From positions 248,001 to 312,000 of the forward strand of contig NZ_JBBCAT010000001.1 in the NCBI RefSeq assembly GCF_037203705.1: DNA of 64,000 nucleotides. Direction: 5' to 3'. The DNA is from Prosthecomicrobium sp. N25 (GTDB lineage Bacteria > Pseudomonadota > Alphaproteobacteria > Rhizobiales > Ancalomicrobiaceae). Positions within the stretch are counted from its first letter, which is position 1; each line of letters starts with the position of its first letter. Below, piece by piece: positions 26,761 to 35,267 of the stretch. Below the pieces are notes generated by a model, which had not been told where the DNA came from, did not search any database, and saw only the letters and a list, made by a program, of their open reading frames with translations. The position numbers and the translations under genes are program-made.

Positions 26761-26847
26761 GGGCGGGAATCCAGGACGGCGGAGCAGAGAGAGGCCGGCG
26801 ACCGCGGGGGCGGGCGCCGGCCCGCCGACGTTCGCCGCCGCCGTCGA

Positions 26848-26883
26848 GGGTCCCGGGCGCCCTTGCGGAGCGGCCCCGGGCCC
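26848..26883 (-). other. Stem-loop between binding-protein and permease genes
   Basis: GGGTCCCGGG (26848-26857) pairs with CCCGGGCCC (26875-26883) with a single bulged base. On the transcribed strand this starts about 20 nt after the afuA stop. It is a candidate mRNA-stabilising or attenuating hairpin. There is no U run, so it is not a full terminator. Confidence 0.45.
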
Positions 26884-26903
26884 GGACGGCTTCGGCGGGT
26901 CCG

Positions 26904-27929
26904 TCAGCGCTGGGAGCCGATCTCCTCGTCCCACTTGGCGAGGAGCCGCTTGCGCTCGGAGGACGAGCCGTACTTCTTGAAATCGTAGTCGATGAGCTTG
27001 ACCTTATCCATCCGCGGCGACTGCTCGGGGAGCGGCGACTTGCTGTTGGACGGAACCTGATAGCTCTTGTTGTCGGCGCCGGTCTTCTGCGCCTCCACGG
27101 TCAGCGCGAATTCGTAGAAGGCCTGCGCGGCCTTCAGGTTCGGCGCGTTCTTGATGATCGACATGGAGCCGATCTCGTAGCCGGTGCCCTCGCAGGGGGC
27201 GACGACCTTGACCGGGAAGCCGTTGATGGCCTGGGTGACGCCGTCGTGCAGGAACACGATGCCGACGCCGGCCTCGCCGCGCCCGACCGCGACCGCCGGG
27301 GCCGCGCCCGACTTCGTGTACTGGCTGACGTTGACGTGCAGCGCCTTCATGTAGTCGAAGGCGGCCTTCTCGCCGAGGATCTGGATCAGGGACGCCATGG
27401 CGGTGTAGGCCGTGCCCGAGGAGTTCGGGTTGGCGATCTGGATCTCGCCCTTGAACTCCGGCTTCACGAGGTCGCTCCAGCAGGTAGGCTCCTTGATGCC
27501 CTTCTTGGCGAGGACCTCAGGGTTGTAGGCGAAGCCGAGGGCGCCCGCGTAGATGCCGACCGTCCGGTAGTTCGCCTCGGCGGCCTGCTTCTGTGCCCAG
27601 GGATGAAGCTCCGCGAACTGCGGCGACTTGTACTCCGCCGTCAGGCCCTCGCCCGCGGCCTGCAGGTGAGGGTCGCCCGTGCCGCCCCACCAGATGTCGC
27701 CCTTCGGGTTGGCGGCTTCGGCCTTGATCTGGGCGTAGGTCTCGCCGGAGGACTTGCGCGTCATGGCGACCGAGATGCCGGTCTTCTTGGTGAAGGCGTT
27801 GGCGATGCCCTGGCACCACTCCTCCTGCACGCTGCAATAGAGCGTCAGGTCCTGGGCGGCGGCCGGACGGGCGAAGGCGGCGACGCCGAGGGCGAAGGCG
27901 GCGAGCGCGACGCGGCGCGTGGGTGTCAT
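26904..27929 (-). CDS. afuA: Periplasmic substrate-binding protein, AfuA/FbpA type
   Basis: A 341-residue binding protein. Signal peptide MTPTRRVALAAFALGVAAFARPAAAQ is followed by LTLYCSVQEEWCQGIANAFTKKTG, the start typical of the iron(III)/AfuA cluster of type 2 binding proteins. Later IWWGGTGDP, NPNSSGTAYTA and VGRGEAGVGIVF fit the ligand-cleft loops. The Tyr pair that binds Fe(III) in FbpA is not evident in the expected YYN pattern, which agrees better with an anionic small molecule such as a sugar phosphate. Start ATG 27929 has AGAGGAAA. First importer gene, 150 bp downstream of the phosphatase gene. Confidence 0.88.
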   Translation of the reverse strand: MTPTRRVALAAFALGVAAFARPAAAQDLTLYCSVQEEWCQGIANAFTKKTGISVAMTRKSSGETYAQIKAEAANPKGDIWWGGTGDPHLQAAGEGLTAEYKSPQFAELHPWAQKQAAEANYRTVGIYAGALGFAYNPEVLAKKGIKEPTCWSDLVKPEFKGEIQIANPNSSGTAYTAMASLIQILGEKAAFDYMKALHVNVSQYTKSGAAPAVAVGRGEAGVGIVFLHDGVTQAINGFPVKVVAPCEGTGYEIGSMSIIKNAPNLKAAQAFYEFALTVEAQKTGADNKSYQVPSNSKSPLPEQSPRMDKVKLIDYDFKKYGSSSERKRLLAKWDEEIGSQR

Positions 27930-28079
27930 GGTCGTTTCCTCTCAGTGCGGCGCCGGTCGCGGCCTCGGCCGGGGGCGCCTTGTCGTGGAGCGGAGCCTCT
28001 CCGGGCTCCTCGGGACCGGAGCCTCGCTGCGCCCGGTGAACCGCGGATGTCACGGTTTCCGGTGGCGGCTGAAATATTG

Positions 28080-28871
28080 TTAACCGGCGCCGCCGGTCGC
28101 CTCCCGGAAGAAGCCGGCAAGGCCGGGAGTCGCGGCCAGGATCTCGTTGCCCTTGGCGAGGCAGTCGCCGGAGAGGAAGCCGTTGACCCAGCCGCCGGCC
28201 TCCTCGACCAGACAGACCCCCGCCATGGCGTCCCAGGCATTGATGTGGCTTTCCCAGAAGCCGTCGAACCGCCCGGCCGCCACGTGTGCCAGCGCCAACG
28301 CGCCGGCACCGGGCATGCGGTAGACGCAGCCGCGCTCCAACACCCGCCGCAGCGTGTCGAGATGCAGGCCGATCGGCTTGCGGTAGCTGTAGCCGACGGC
28401 GAGCGTCGCTTCGGCCGGTTCGGCGGCGCCGGAGACCCGCATCGGCCGGCCGTTGACGGTCGCCCCGAGCCCTTCCGCGGCGGAGAAGATCTCGCCGGCG
28501 ACCGGATCCACGATGACCCCGACCACGGACCGGCCATGGGCGTAGAGGCCGATCGAGACGCACCAGTAGGCGAGGCCGTGGATGTAGTTGGAGGTGCCGT
28601 CGATGGGGTCGACCACCCAGGCCACGTCCGCGGCCAGCCGATCCCCCTCCTCGCCTACGAAGCCGAAGTCGGGCGTGGCGGGGCGCAGGCGCTCCGCGAT
28701 GATCGCCTCGCAATCCCGGTCGACCGCGCTGACGAAGTCCTGCGTGCCCTTGCTCTCGACCGAAAAGTCGCGGTCGCGGTAGCGCCTCAGCGCGACCTCG
28801 GCGGCCGCCAGCGCGGCCTCCTCGGCGAGACGGCGACAGGTCGCGAGCTGGTCGGGCGGCAGCGCAGGCAT
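28080..28871 (-). CDS. Inositol-monophosphatase-family phosphatase
   Basis: A 263-residue Mg-dependent, Li-sensitive-type phosphatase. Metal ligands are intact: Glu74/Glu75 in VGEEG, Asp88 and Asp91 in DPIDGTSNY, and Asp214 in NAWDAMAG. Family members hydrolyse inositol-1-phosphate, histidinol phosphate, fructose-1,6-bisphosphate or other sugar phosphates. No signal peptide is present, so it acts in the cytoplasm. It is the first minus-strand gene of the cluster, immediately upstream of the AfuABC-type genes. It could therefore dephosphorylate the imported compound. HisN (histidinol phosphatase) is the main alternative. Confidence 0.88.
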   Translation of the reverse strand: MPALPPDQLATCRRLAEEAALAAAEVALRRYRDRDFSVESKGTQDFVSAVDRDCEAIIAERLRPATPDFGFVGEEGDRLAADVAWVVDPIDGTSNYIHGLAYWCVSIGLYAHGRSVVGVIVDPVAGEIFSAAEGLGATVNGRPMRVSGAAEPAEATLAVGYSYRKPIGLHLDTLRRVLERGCVYRMPGAGALALAHVAAGRFDGFWESHINAWDAMAGVCLVEEAGGWVNGFLSGDCLAKGNEILAATPGLAGFFREATGGAG

Positions 28872-28973
28872 GGAGAATTCCCCCTTGGGTCTCGATCTCG
28901 CGCCAGTCTGGCGGGGCTCGATGAACGGCGGATTTCAAAGACGGCAGGTGCCGCCGGGCTCGCGTTGCAACGG

Positions 28974-28981
28974 TGACCGGC
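28974..28981. promoter_or_regulatory. GTTGCAAC palindrome in divergent promoter region
   Basis: The perfect 8-bp palindrome GTTGCAAC sits in the 223-bp gap between the phosphatase (minus) and response-regulator (plus) genes. The same octamer occurs upstream of the DUF1127 gene (8979-8986) and of the TTT operon (38408-38415). AACGGTGACC at 28980-28989 resembles AACCGTGACA on the opposite strand at 28057-28048, before afuA, and could be a response-regulator half site. Confidence 0.3.
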
Positions 28982-29094
28982 CCGTGAAAGAGTGGCGCGC
29001 CGGCCCGGCGGGCGCCGGCGGAAGCCAAGACCGGAGCGCCGGACCGGCCCGGACGGGCAGGGCGGCGCCAAGCCGGCCGTGCGGGAGGAAGCGG

Positions 29095-29844
29095 GTGCAG
29101 GGTGCGGAACGCCGCACGCGGATCGCGATCGTCGACGACGATCCGGCCTTGCGTGACGGCATCGCCGACATGGTGCGAACCGAAGGCTATGAGCCGCTGC
29201 CCTGCGGCTCGGCGGCGGCGCTTCTCGGCCTGATGGACGGCCCGCACGAGCCCGACCTCATCCTCCTCGACCTGCGGCTGCCCGACCGCGACGGCCTCGC
29301 GGTGGCGGGCGCAATCCGGTCCGCCAGCAGCGTGCCGATCATCATGCTGACCGGGCGCGGCGGCGACCTCGACCGCATCCTCGGCCTCGAGATCGGCGCC
29401 GACGACTACGTGGTGAAGCCCTTCAACAGCCGCGAGCTGCTCGCCCGCATCAAGGCGGTGCTGCGCCGCCTCGGCCGCGAAAGGCTCCCGGAGCGGCCGA
29501 CCCCGGCGCTCCGCAACGGCTACCGCTTCGCTGGCCACGAGCTCGACCTCGACCGGCGCACCCTGACGGCTCCCACCGGCACGCCCGTGGCGCTGACGGT
29601 GGCGGAGTTCGACCTCCTCGCCGCCCTCCTCAAGGGCCACGGCCGGGTGCTGACCCGCGACCAGATCCTGGAGATGAGCCACCGCGGCAACGACGACGTC
29701 TTCGACCGTACCGTCGACGTGCTGGTGCTCCGCCTGCGCCGCAAGATCGAGCCGAACCCCGCGAGCCCGCGCTTCATCCGCACCGAGCGGGGCCTCGGCT
29801 ACGTGTTCGACGGCGACGTCGAGGTCTTTCGCGCCCGGGAGTGA
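29095..29844 (+). CDS. OmpR/PhoB-family response regulator
   Basis: A 249-residue regulator starting with GTG at 29095 after GGAGGA. The receiver has the acidic pair Asp14/Asp15 in VDDDPALR, phospho-acceptor Asp59 in LLDLRLPDRDG, Thr86 and Lys108 in VVKPF. The C-terminal winged helix (about 140-240) shows LTVAEFDLLAALLKGHGRVLTRDQIL and VLRLRRKIEPNPASPRFIRTERGLGYVF. It is divergent from the phosphatase-AfuABC-kinase genes and is the obvious partner of the hybrid kinase at the other end of that operon. Confidence 0.92.
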   Translation: MQGAERRTRIAIVDDDPALRDGIADMVRTEGYEPLPCGSAAALLGLMDGPHEPDLILLDLRLPDRDGLAVAGAIRSASSVPIIMLTGRGGDLDRILGLEIGADDYVVKPFNSRELLARIKAVLRRLGRERLPERPTPALRNGYRFAGHELDLDRRTLTAPTGTPVALTVAEFDLLAALLKGHGRVLTRDQILEMSHRGNDDVFDRTVDVLVLRLRRKIEPNPASPRFIRTERGLGYVFDGDVEVFRARE

Positions 29845-29997
29845 GCCCGGTCGCATCCCCGGCCCGGAACGGGCGCGGCCCGCGACGGCCCAGCCGGTTC
29901 ACGTCCTCGTCAAATCGTCCGGGGTGGGCGGCAGGGTGATCTAGCTCAAGGCCGAGCGAGCCGGGGCCGCGGATGCTCGCCGGAATTGGAGTTCGGA

Positions 29998-31266
29998 ATG
30001 TCTGAGGCCGTCGAGACCGCCAACGCCGCAGCCCGCGCGCCCCATCCGCTGCCGGCTGCTCACCATGTCGGGCGGACCGTCGCCTGGCTGATCCTCGCCC
30101 TGTCCTTCGCCGGCGCGGTCGGCCTCGGCGGCTATCGCCTGTACTACGGTCCGGAGGTCGCCGTTCAGGCTGCGCGGCGCGCGGATCTGGTGAAGACCGT
30201 GGTGGCGACGGGCCACGTCGAGACGCCCTACCGGGTCGAGATCGGCAGCCAGATCACCGGCGTGGTGGGTGCGGTCGCGGTCGAGGAGGGCGAGGCCGTC
30301 CGCAAGGGCGATCTCCTGGTGACGCTCGAGACGGACGAGCTCCGGGCCGTCCTCGCCCAGGCCGAGGCCGCGGTCGCGCAGGCGAGCGCGCGGCTCCGCC
30401 AGATCCGCGAGGTCTCACGGCCGGCGGCCGAGCAGGCCCTCCGCCTGGCGGATGCGAACCTGACCAACGCGCAGGCGGCCTTCGAGCGGGCCGACCAGCT
30501 CACCCGCAACGGCTTCGCGACCCGCTCGGCGCTCGACGAGGCGACCCGGGCGCTCGAAGTAGCGCGGGCCCAGAAGGCGACTGCCGACCTGCAGCTGCGC
30601 ACCGTCCAGGACGACGGCAGCGACACGCTTCTCGCCGAGACGCTGCTCCGCCAGGCGGAGGCGAGCCGCCGGACGGCCGGCGCCCGCCTGGCCTATGCCG
30701 AGATCCGGGCGCCGCGCGACGGCGTCCTCATCAGCCGCAGCGTCGAGAACGGCATGGTGGTGCAGCCCGGCAAGGCCCTGCTCGTCCTCGCTCCGGCGGG
30801 CGAGACCCAGGTCGTGGTGCAGATCGACGAGAAGAACGTCGGCCTGCTCCGCGTCGGGCAGAGCGCGCTCGCCTCCGCGGACGCCTACCCGGACCGCCGC
30901 TTCCAGGCGACGGTGTCCTACATCAACCCGGCGATCGACCTCAACCGCGCGAGCGTCGAGGTGAAGCTGCGCATCCCGGACCCGCCGGCCGAGCTCCGCC
31001 AGGACATGACCGTGTCGGTCGACATCGAGGTCGCGCGCCGCGGCCAGACCGTGGTGATCCCCGCCCGCGTCCTGCACGACCCGAACACGGCCGCCCCCTA
31101 CGTGCTGATGGTGGCCGACGGCCGCGCCGTCGCCCGGCCTGTCCGGCTGGGTCTGCGGGCCGGCGACACCGCCGAGGTGCTGGAGGGCGTCGCGCCGGGC
31201 GACCGCCTGGTCCCGCTCGCGGCAGGGATCCGCGCCGGCCAGCGGCTGAGGGCGGTCGGGCCATGA
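29998..31266 (+). CDS. Periplasmic adaptor (HlyD/MacA/DevB family)
   Basis: A 422-residue membrane-fusion protein. One N-terminal membrane helix is near residues 29-50, and a lipoyl half GVVGAVAVEEGEAVRKGDLLVTLETDEL comes next. The coiled-coil hairpin (about 105-220) is rich in Ala, Glu and Arg, and the second lipoyl half YAEIRAPRDGVLISRSVENGMVV follows, then beta-barrel and membrane-proximal domains. It links an inner-membrane ABC exporter to an outer-membrane TolC-type channel. Start ATG 29998 is preceded by GGAG. It overlaps the permease start by ATGA. The outer-membrane component is not in the window. Confidence 0.9.
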   Translation: MSEAVETANAAARAPHPLPAAHHVGRTVAWLILALSFAGAVGLGGYRLYYGPEVAVQAARRADLVKTVVATGHVETPYRVEIGSQITGVVGAVAVEEGEAVRKGDLLVTLETDELRAVLAQAEAAVAQASARLRQIREVSRPAAEQALRLADANLTNAQAAFERADQLTRNGFATRSALDEATRALEVARAQKATADLQLRTVQDDGSDTLLAETLLRQAEASRRTAGARLAYAEIRAPRDGVLISRSVENGMVVQPGKALLVLAPAGETQVVVQIDEKNVGLLRVGQSALASADAYPDRRFQATVSYINPAIDLNRASVEVKLRIPDPPAELRQDMTVSVDIEVARRGQTVVIPARVLHDPNTAAPYVLMVADGRAVARPVRLGLRAGDTAEVLEGVAPGDRLVPLAAGIRAGQRLRAVGP

Positions 31267-32489
31267 GGTTCTGGCGGAGCTTCGAGTGGATCACGGCGGT
31301 CCGCTTCCTGGTCCAGGGGAAGATGCAGACCGCCTTCATTCTCGGCGGCTGCGCGCTCGGGGTCGGGGTCATCGTCTTCATGTCGGCCATGCTGGCGGGG
31401 CTGCAGGCGAACTTCATCAGGCGCGTGCTCACCTCGCAGGCGCATATCCAGATCGTGCGCCCGGACGCCGTCGCCCGCCCGCTGCGCGCCGCCCCCGGCC
31501 TCGTGGAGGCCGCGATCGTGCAGCAGCCGACCCAGCGCACCCTCTCGCTCGACCAGTGGCAGTCGACGCTGGCCGCCCTGGAGGCGCGCGACGACATCGT
31601 GACGGCCTCGCCGACCGTCACCGGATCGGCTCTCGGCAGCCGCGGGGCGGTCACCAAGAGCCTGTCGGTCACCGGCGTCGACCCGGCCGTCCACTTCCGG
31701 ATCGTGCGCATCCCCGACTACCTGGTCAGGGGCGAGGCCCGCCTCGGCAGCGACGACATCCTGATCGGCACGGATCTCGCCCGCGACCTCGGCATCGACG
31801 TCGGCGACAAGCTGACCGTCACGGTCTCGGGCGGCCGTGCCCGGGTGCAGACCATCACGGGCCTGTTCGACCTCGGCAACCGCGGCGCCAACCAGCGCAC
31901 CGTCTTCGTGGCGCTGCGCACCGCCCAGAGCCTCTTCGGCATGCTCGGCGGCGCCTCGACGATCGACCTCGCGGTCCGCGACATCTACGCCGCCGAGACC
32001 ATCGCGCGCGACATCGAGGCGACGCTGCCGGTCGAGGCCGACAGCTGGATCCGCACCAATGCCCAGTTCTTCACCGCCGTGCGCGCCCAGCGGAACTCGA
32101 ACACCGTCATCCGCGTCTTCGTCGGCTTGTCGGTCGCCTTCGGGATCGCGGCGGTGCTGATCGTCTCGGTCATCCAGCGGGCCAAGGACATCGGCATCCT
32201 GCGCGCCATGGGCACCCGCAGGGGCCAGGTCATGCGCATCTTCCTGATCCAGGGGGCGCTGCTCGGCCTCGGCGGCTCGCTGGCCGGCTCCGCCCTCGGC
32301 GGGTTCGGCCTGATCCTCTGGCACGACCTCGCCCGGCAGGTCGACGGGTCGGAGCTCTTCCCGCTGATCCTGGAGCCGTCCCTGTTCGCCGCCGCCGCCG
32401 GGCTCGCCACCCTGACCGGTCTCGCCGCTGCGGTCGCCCCCGCGCTGCGGGCGGCCGGCATGGACCCCGTGGAGGCGATCCGTGGCTGA
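31263..32489 (+). CDS. FtsX-like ABC export permease (DevC/LolC type)
   Basis: A 408-residue permease. One membrane helix near the N-terminus (about 22-45), a large periplasmic MacB-type core (about 50-270), and three C-terminal helices with the FtsX domain ([31 protein letters not shown]). This topology matches DevC/LolC rather than the fused MacB. The final [11 protein letters not shown] is a conserved FtsX-family end. Its partners are the adaptor before it and the ATPase after it, with which it overlaps by 8 nt. Confidence 0.9.
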   Translation: MRFWRSFEWITAVRFLVQGKMQTAFILGGCALGVGVIVFMSAMLAGLQANFIRRVLTSQAHIQIVRPDAVARPLRAAPGLVEAAIVQQPTQRTLSLDQWQSTLAALEARDDIVTASPTVTGSALGSRGAVTKSLSVTGVDPAVHFRIVRIPDYLVRGEARLGSDDILIGTDLARDLGIDVGDKLTVTVSGGRARVQTITGLFDLGNRGANQRTVFVALRTAQSLFGMLGGASTIDLAVRDIYAAETIARDIEATLPVEADSWIRTNAQFFTAVRAQRNSNTVIRVFVGLSVAFGIAAVLIVSVIQRAKDIGILRAMGTRRGQVMRIFLIQGALLGLGGSLAGSALGGFGLILWHDLARQVDGSELFPLILEPSLFAAAAGLATLTGLAAAVAPALRAAGMDPVEAIRG

Positions 32490-33162
32490 CCTCCTGGCCG
32501 TCGAGGACCTGCGCAAATCCTACGACATCGGCACCCCGATCGAGACCGAGATCCTGCACGGCCTCTCCTTGCGGATCCGCCACGGCGAGTTCGTCGCCCT
32601 GATCGGCCCCTCGGGCTCGGGCAAGAGCACGCTCCTCAACATCATCGGCCTTCTCGACCGCCCGACCTCCGGCCGCCTGCTCATCGACGGCCGGGACGTC
32701 ACCCGCATGGGCGACGCCGAACTGACGCGCCTGCGCGGCGAGACCATCGGTTTCGTGTTCCAGTATCACTACCTGATCACCGCCTTCACGGCGGCCGAGA
32801 ACGTCATGATGCCGCTGCTGGTCGCCCGCGGCGGGCGGGACGACGCCATGGCGGCGCGCGCCGCCGAGCTCCTGGACTGGGTCGGCCTCGCCCGCTGGCG
32901 CGACAACCTCGCCTCGAACATGTCCGGCGGCCAGCAGCAGCGCGTCGCCGTCGCCCGCGCGCTCGCCATGAACCCGGCCCTCGTGCTCGCCGACGAGCCG
33001 ACCGGCAACCTGGACAGCCGCTCCGCCGAGACGGTCTTCGCCCTGATGCGCGACATCAACCGCCGCAACGGCACCGCCTTCCTGTTCGTGACCCACAACA
33101 TGGGCCTGGCGAAGCGCTGCGACCGCACCATCGAGGTGATCGACGGCCGCATCGCCGCCTGA
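32482..33162 (+). CDS. ABC export ATPase (DevA/LolD/MacB type)
   Basis: A 226-residue ATPase starting with GTG at 32482. Walker A GPSGSGKS (42-49), signature [15 protein letters not shown], Walker [14 protein letters not shown] and switch His in VTHNMGLA are complete. The ADEPTGNLD form is that of the LolD/MacB export branch, not an importer. With the adaptor and permease it forms a DevBCA-type operon in the same gene order as devBCA. The substrate (lipid, glycolipid, siderophore or drug) cannot be told. Confidence 0.92.
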   Translation: MADLLAVEDLRKSYDIGTPIETEILHGLSLRIRHGEFVALIGPSGSGKSTLLNIIGLLDRPTSGRLLIDGRDVTRMGDAELTRLRGETIGFVFQYHYLITAFTAAENVMMPLLVARGGRDDAMAARAAELLDWVGLARWRDNLASNMSGGQQQRVAVARALAMNPALVLADEPTGNLDSRSAETVFALMRDINRRNGTAFLFVTHNMGLAKRCDRTIEVIDGRIAA

Positions 33163-33193
33163 ACGCAAAGGCCCGCGACGCAGCCGCCCGCCG

Positions 33194-33301
33194 TCAGCCG
33201 AGGAGGTAGGGGTAGCGGGCGAGCGTCCGCTGCTCGAGCCGGCGGGCGTCGCCCCAGGCGGCGAGAACCACGCGGATGAAGGTCAGGATCATCATGGCCA
33301 T
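33194..33301 (-). CDS. Possible 35-residue small protein
   Basis: A short minus-strand frame, MAMMILTFIRVVLAAWG and then DARRLEQRTLARYPYLLG. The hydrophobic N-terminal helix followed by an Arg-rich stretch ending RYPYL recalls short rhizobial proteins of the DUF1127-like size class. GGAGAC lies just before the ATG at 33301. It is in line with the TTT operon but 64 bp past the previous small gene, and TGCTATGGC, an extended -10-like sequence, precedes it. Support is compositional only. Confidence 0.4.
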   Translation of the reverse strand: MAMMILTFIRVVLAAWGDARRLEQRTLARYPYLLG

Positions 33302-33364
33302 GTCTCCGTCGCCGAAGCCATAGCACGGGATGGTGCAATGCAACATGTGCGACGCACAACGCCG

Positions 33365-33658
33365 CTATGCGGCGTCGCAGGCCGTGCAGATCGGTCCCGG
33401 CCGCCGCCCCCCGCCGGCCCTGGCCGGCTCCAGGGCCAGGAAGCCGAGCGCCGTGCGCCGGCAGTCGACCATCCTGAGATGGTGCCGCCACGGGATCGTG
33501 CCGCTCGTGAGCCCGAAGAAGACCGGCCAGAGCGCGTCGGGCACGCGTTCGCCCGGCCGTCCCGCCTCCACGGCCCGGGCCCGCGCCATCAGGACGTCGG
33601 CCTCGACCGGCACGGCCTCGCCCTCGTCCCCGTCCGTCTCCTCGGCGCAGTCGCACAT
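33365..33658 (-). CDS. Small cysteine-containing hypothetical protein
   Basis: A 97-residue protein beginning MCDCAEETDGDEGEA and ending GPICTACDAA. Paired cysteines at both ends (CDC and CTAC) could bind a metal together. The middle (PDALWPVFFGLTSGTIPWRHHLRMVDCRRTALGFLAL) looks folded, with conserved-looking Trp, Pro and His. It starts 13 bp after the tctA stop with GGGGAGAG in front, so it is probably the last gene of the TTT operon. I do not recognise a family. Confidence 0.55.
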   Translation of the reverse strand: MCDCAEETDGDEGEAVPVEADVLMARARAVEAGRPGERVPDALWPVFFGLTSGTIPWRHHLRMVDCRRTALGFLALEPARAGGGRRPGPICTACDAA

Positions 33659-33671
33659 GGTGGCTCTCCCC

Positions 33672-35183
33672 TCAGGCGTCGAAGCCGGCTTCCGTCGTCC
33701 GCGCCAGGACGCCGTTGCGCCGCCGCTCCCGGATCCACGGCAGGACCAGCGTGGCGATCACCATCACCCACAGGACGTTGCCGAGGGTCGAGGAGAACAG
33801 CACCGTGAGGTCGCCCTGGCCGACGCGCAGGGACCTCAGCAGGTACTGCTCGAAGAGCGGCCCCATGATCACCCCGACCAGGATCGCGGTCACCTCGTAG
33901 CCGGTCTTGCGCGCGATGTAGCCGATCACGCCGCAGAAGAGCGCCAGGCCCATGTCGAAGATGTATTCCCGCTCCGAGAAGGCCGCGATGGTGATCATCG
34001 ACAGGATCAGGGGCACCAGGAACCGGTTCGGGATCCAGACCACCCGGCTCATGTAGCGCGCCAGCGGCAGGATCATGAGGATCATCAGGAGGTAGCAGAC
34101 GAACATCTGCATGTAGATCGAGTAGACGAGATCCGCCCGTTCGATGAAGAGCCGTGGCCCGAGCAGGACGCCGTGGTAGGTCAGCACGATCATCATGATG
34201 GCGCCCGTCGTCCCGCCCGGGATGCCGAGCGCCAGGACCGGGATGAGGGTGCCCGAGGTGACCCCGTTGTTGGCCGATTCCGGGGCGATCACGCCCGGCG
34301 GATGGCCGGTGCCGTAGAGCTCCGGGGTTTTCGAGGAGATCTTGGAATAGTGGTAGGCCAGGAAGGCCGCGATGGTCGAGCCGGCGCCGGGCAGAATGCC
34401 GATGATCAGGCCGATGAGCGAGGTCCAGACCGTCTGCCACCAGTAGCGCCCGGTGATGACCAGCCCTTCCAGCGTGTCGGCCCAGCGCGCGTCCTTGGCG
34501 GCCGTCAGCTCGTCGGAGGAAACGATCGTCTCCGTCTCGATCATCACCAGGGCCTCCGAAATGGCGAAGAGCCCGATCAGGACCGGGATGAGCGGGACGC
34601 CGTCGTAGAGTTCGAGGAGCCCGAAGGTGGCCCGCCCCGTGCCGTAGATCGGGTCGGCCCCGATGCTGCCGATCATCAGCCCGAAGGCCCCGGCGATGAG
34701 CCCGCGCACCATGTCCTTGGCGGCGATCGCGGCGATGAGGGTCAGGCCGAAGACCATCACCACCACCATCTCGACCGAGCGGAAGTAGAAGCCGAGCTGG
34801 CCGAGGGCCGGCAGCATCACCATGGCCAGGATGGTGGTGAGCATGCCCCCGAAGGCCGAGGCCGCGAAGCAGAGCACGAGCGCCTGCTGGGCCTGCCCCT
34901 TCCGGGTCATCGGGTAGCCGTCCAGCGTCGTCGCCGCCGCCCCGCCCTCGCCCGGCATGTTGAACAGGATGGCCGGGATGCCGCCGCCGAGCTGCGTCGT
35001 GCAGTAGAGCGAGATCATGAAGGCCATGGCGGCCTCGATGCTCATCTCCAGGGTCAGCGGCAGGAGGATGATCAGCGTGTTCTGCGCCGAAAAGCCCGGC
35101 AGGATTCCGACGATGATCCCGAGCAGCATGCCGGGAACGATGACCCACCAGAGCGATAGGGACTGGAGGAAGATGTCCAGCAT
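33672..35183 (-). CDS. tctA: TTT transporter large membrane subunit TctA
   Basis: A 503-residue protein with about 11-12 hydrophobic segments, the usual size of TctA. Conserved loops include GIIVGILPGFSAQNTLIILLPLT near the N-terminus and GILPGAGSTIAAFLAYHYSK in the middle, plus PPGVIAPESANNGVTSGTLIPVLALGIPGG. TTT systems import carboxylates with a periplasmic TctC receptor, driven by the ion gradient. It is separated from tctB by the LVIVD gene, an unusual order. Confidence 0.95.
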   Translation of the reverse strand: MLDIFLQSLSLWWVIVPGMLLGIIVGILPGFSAQNTLIILLPLTLEMSIEAAMAFMISLYCTTQLGGGIPAILFNMPGEGGAAATTLDGYPMTRKGQAQQALVLCFAASAFGGMLTTILAMVMLPALGQLGFYFRSVEMVVVMVFGLTLIAAIAAKDMVRGLIAGAFGLMIGSIGADPIYGTGRATFGLLELYDGVPLIPVLIGLFAISEALVMIETETIVSSDELTAAKDARWADTLEGLVITGRYWWQTVWTSLIGLIIGILPGAGSTIAAFLAYHYSKISSKTPELYGTGHPPGVIAPESANNGVTSGTLIPVLALGIPGGTTGAIMMIVLTYHGVLLGPRLFIERADLVYSIYMQMFVCYLLMILMILPLARYMSRVVWIPNRFLVPLILSMITIAAFSEREYIFDMGLALFCGVIGYIARKTGYEVTAILVGVIMGPLFEQYLLRSLRVGQGDLTVLFSSTLGNVLWVMVIATLVLPWIRERRRNGVLARTTEAGFDA

Positions 35184-35267
35184 CGAGGCACTCGCTTCAG
35201 CGGGCCGGCCCGAGGGCCGCCGGGATTGTCCAGGGGAGGGCGGAGCCAGCCCGCGCCGGCAGCGCCC

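Noticed and set aside
23519-27929. Iron(III) transporter as the firm label for the Afu-type genes
   Set aside because: Automatic naming would say iron, but the nearby phosphatase and the lack of an obvious Fe-binding Tyr pair make that unsafe; reported as AfuABC type instead.
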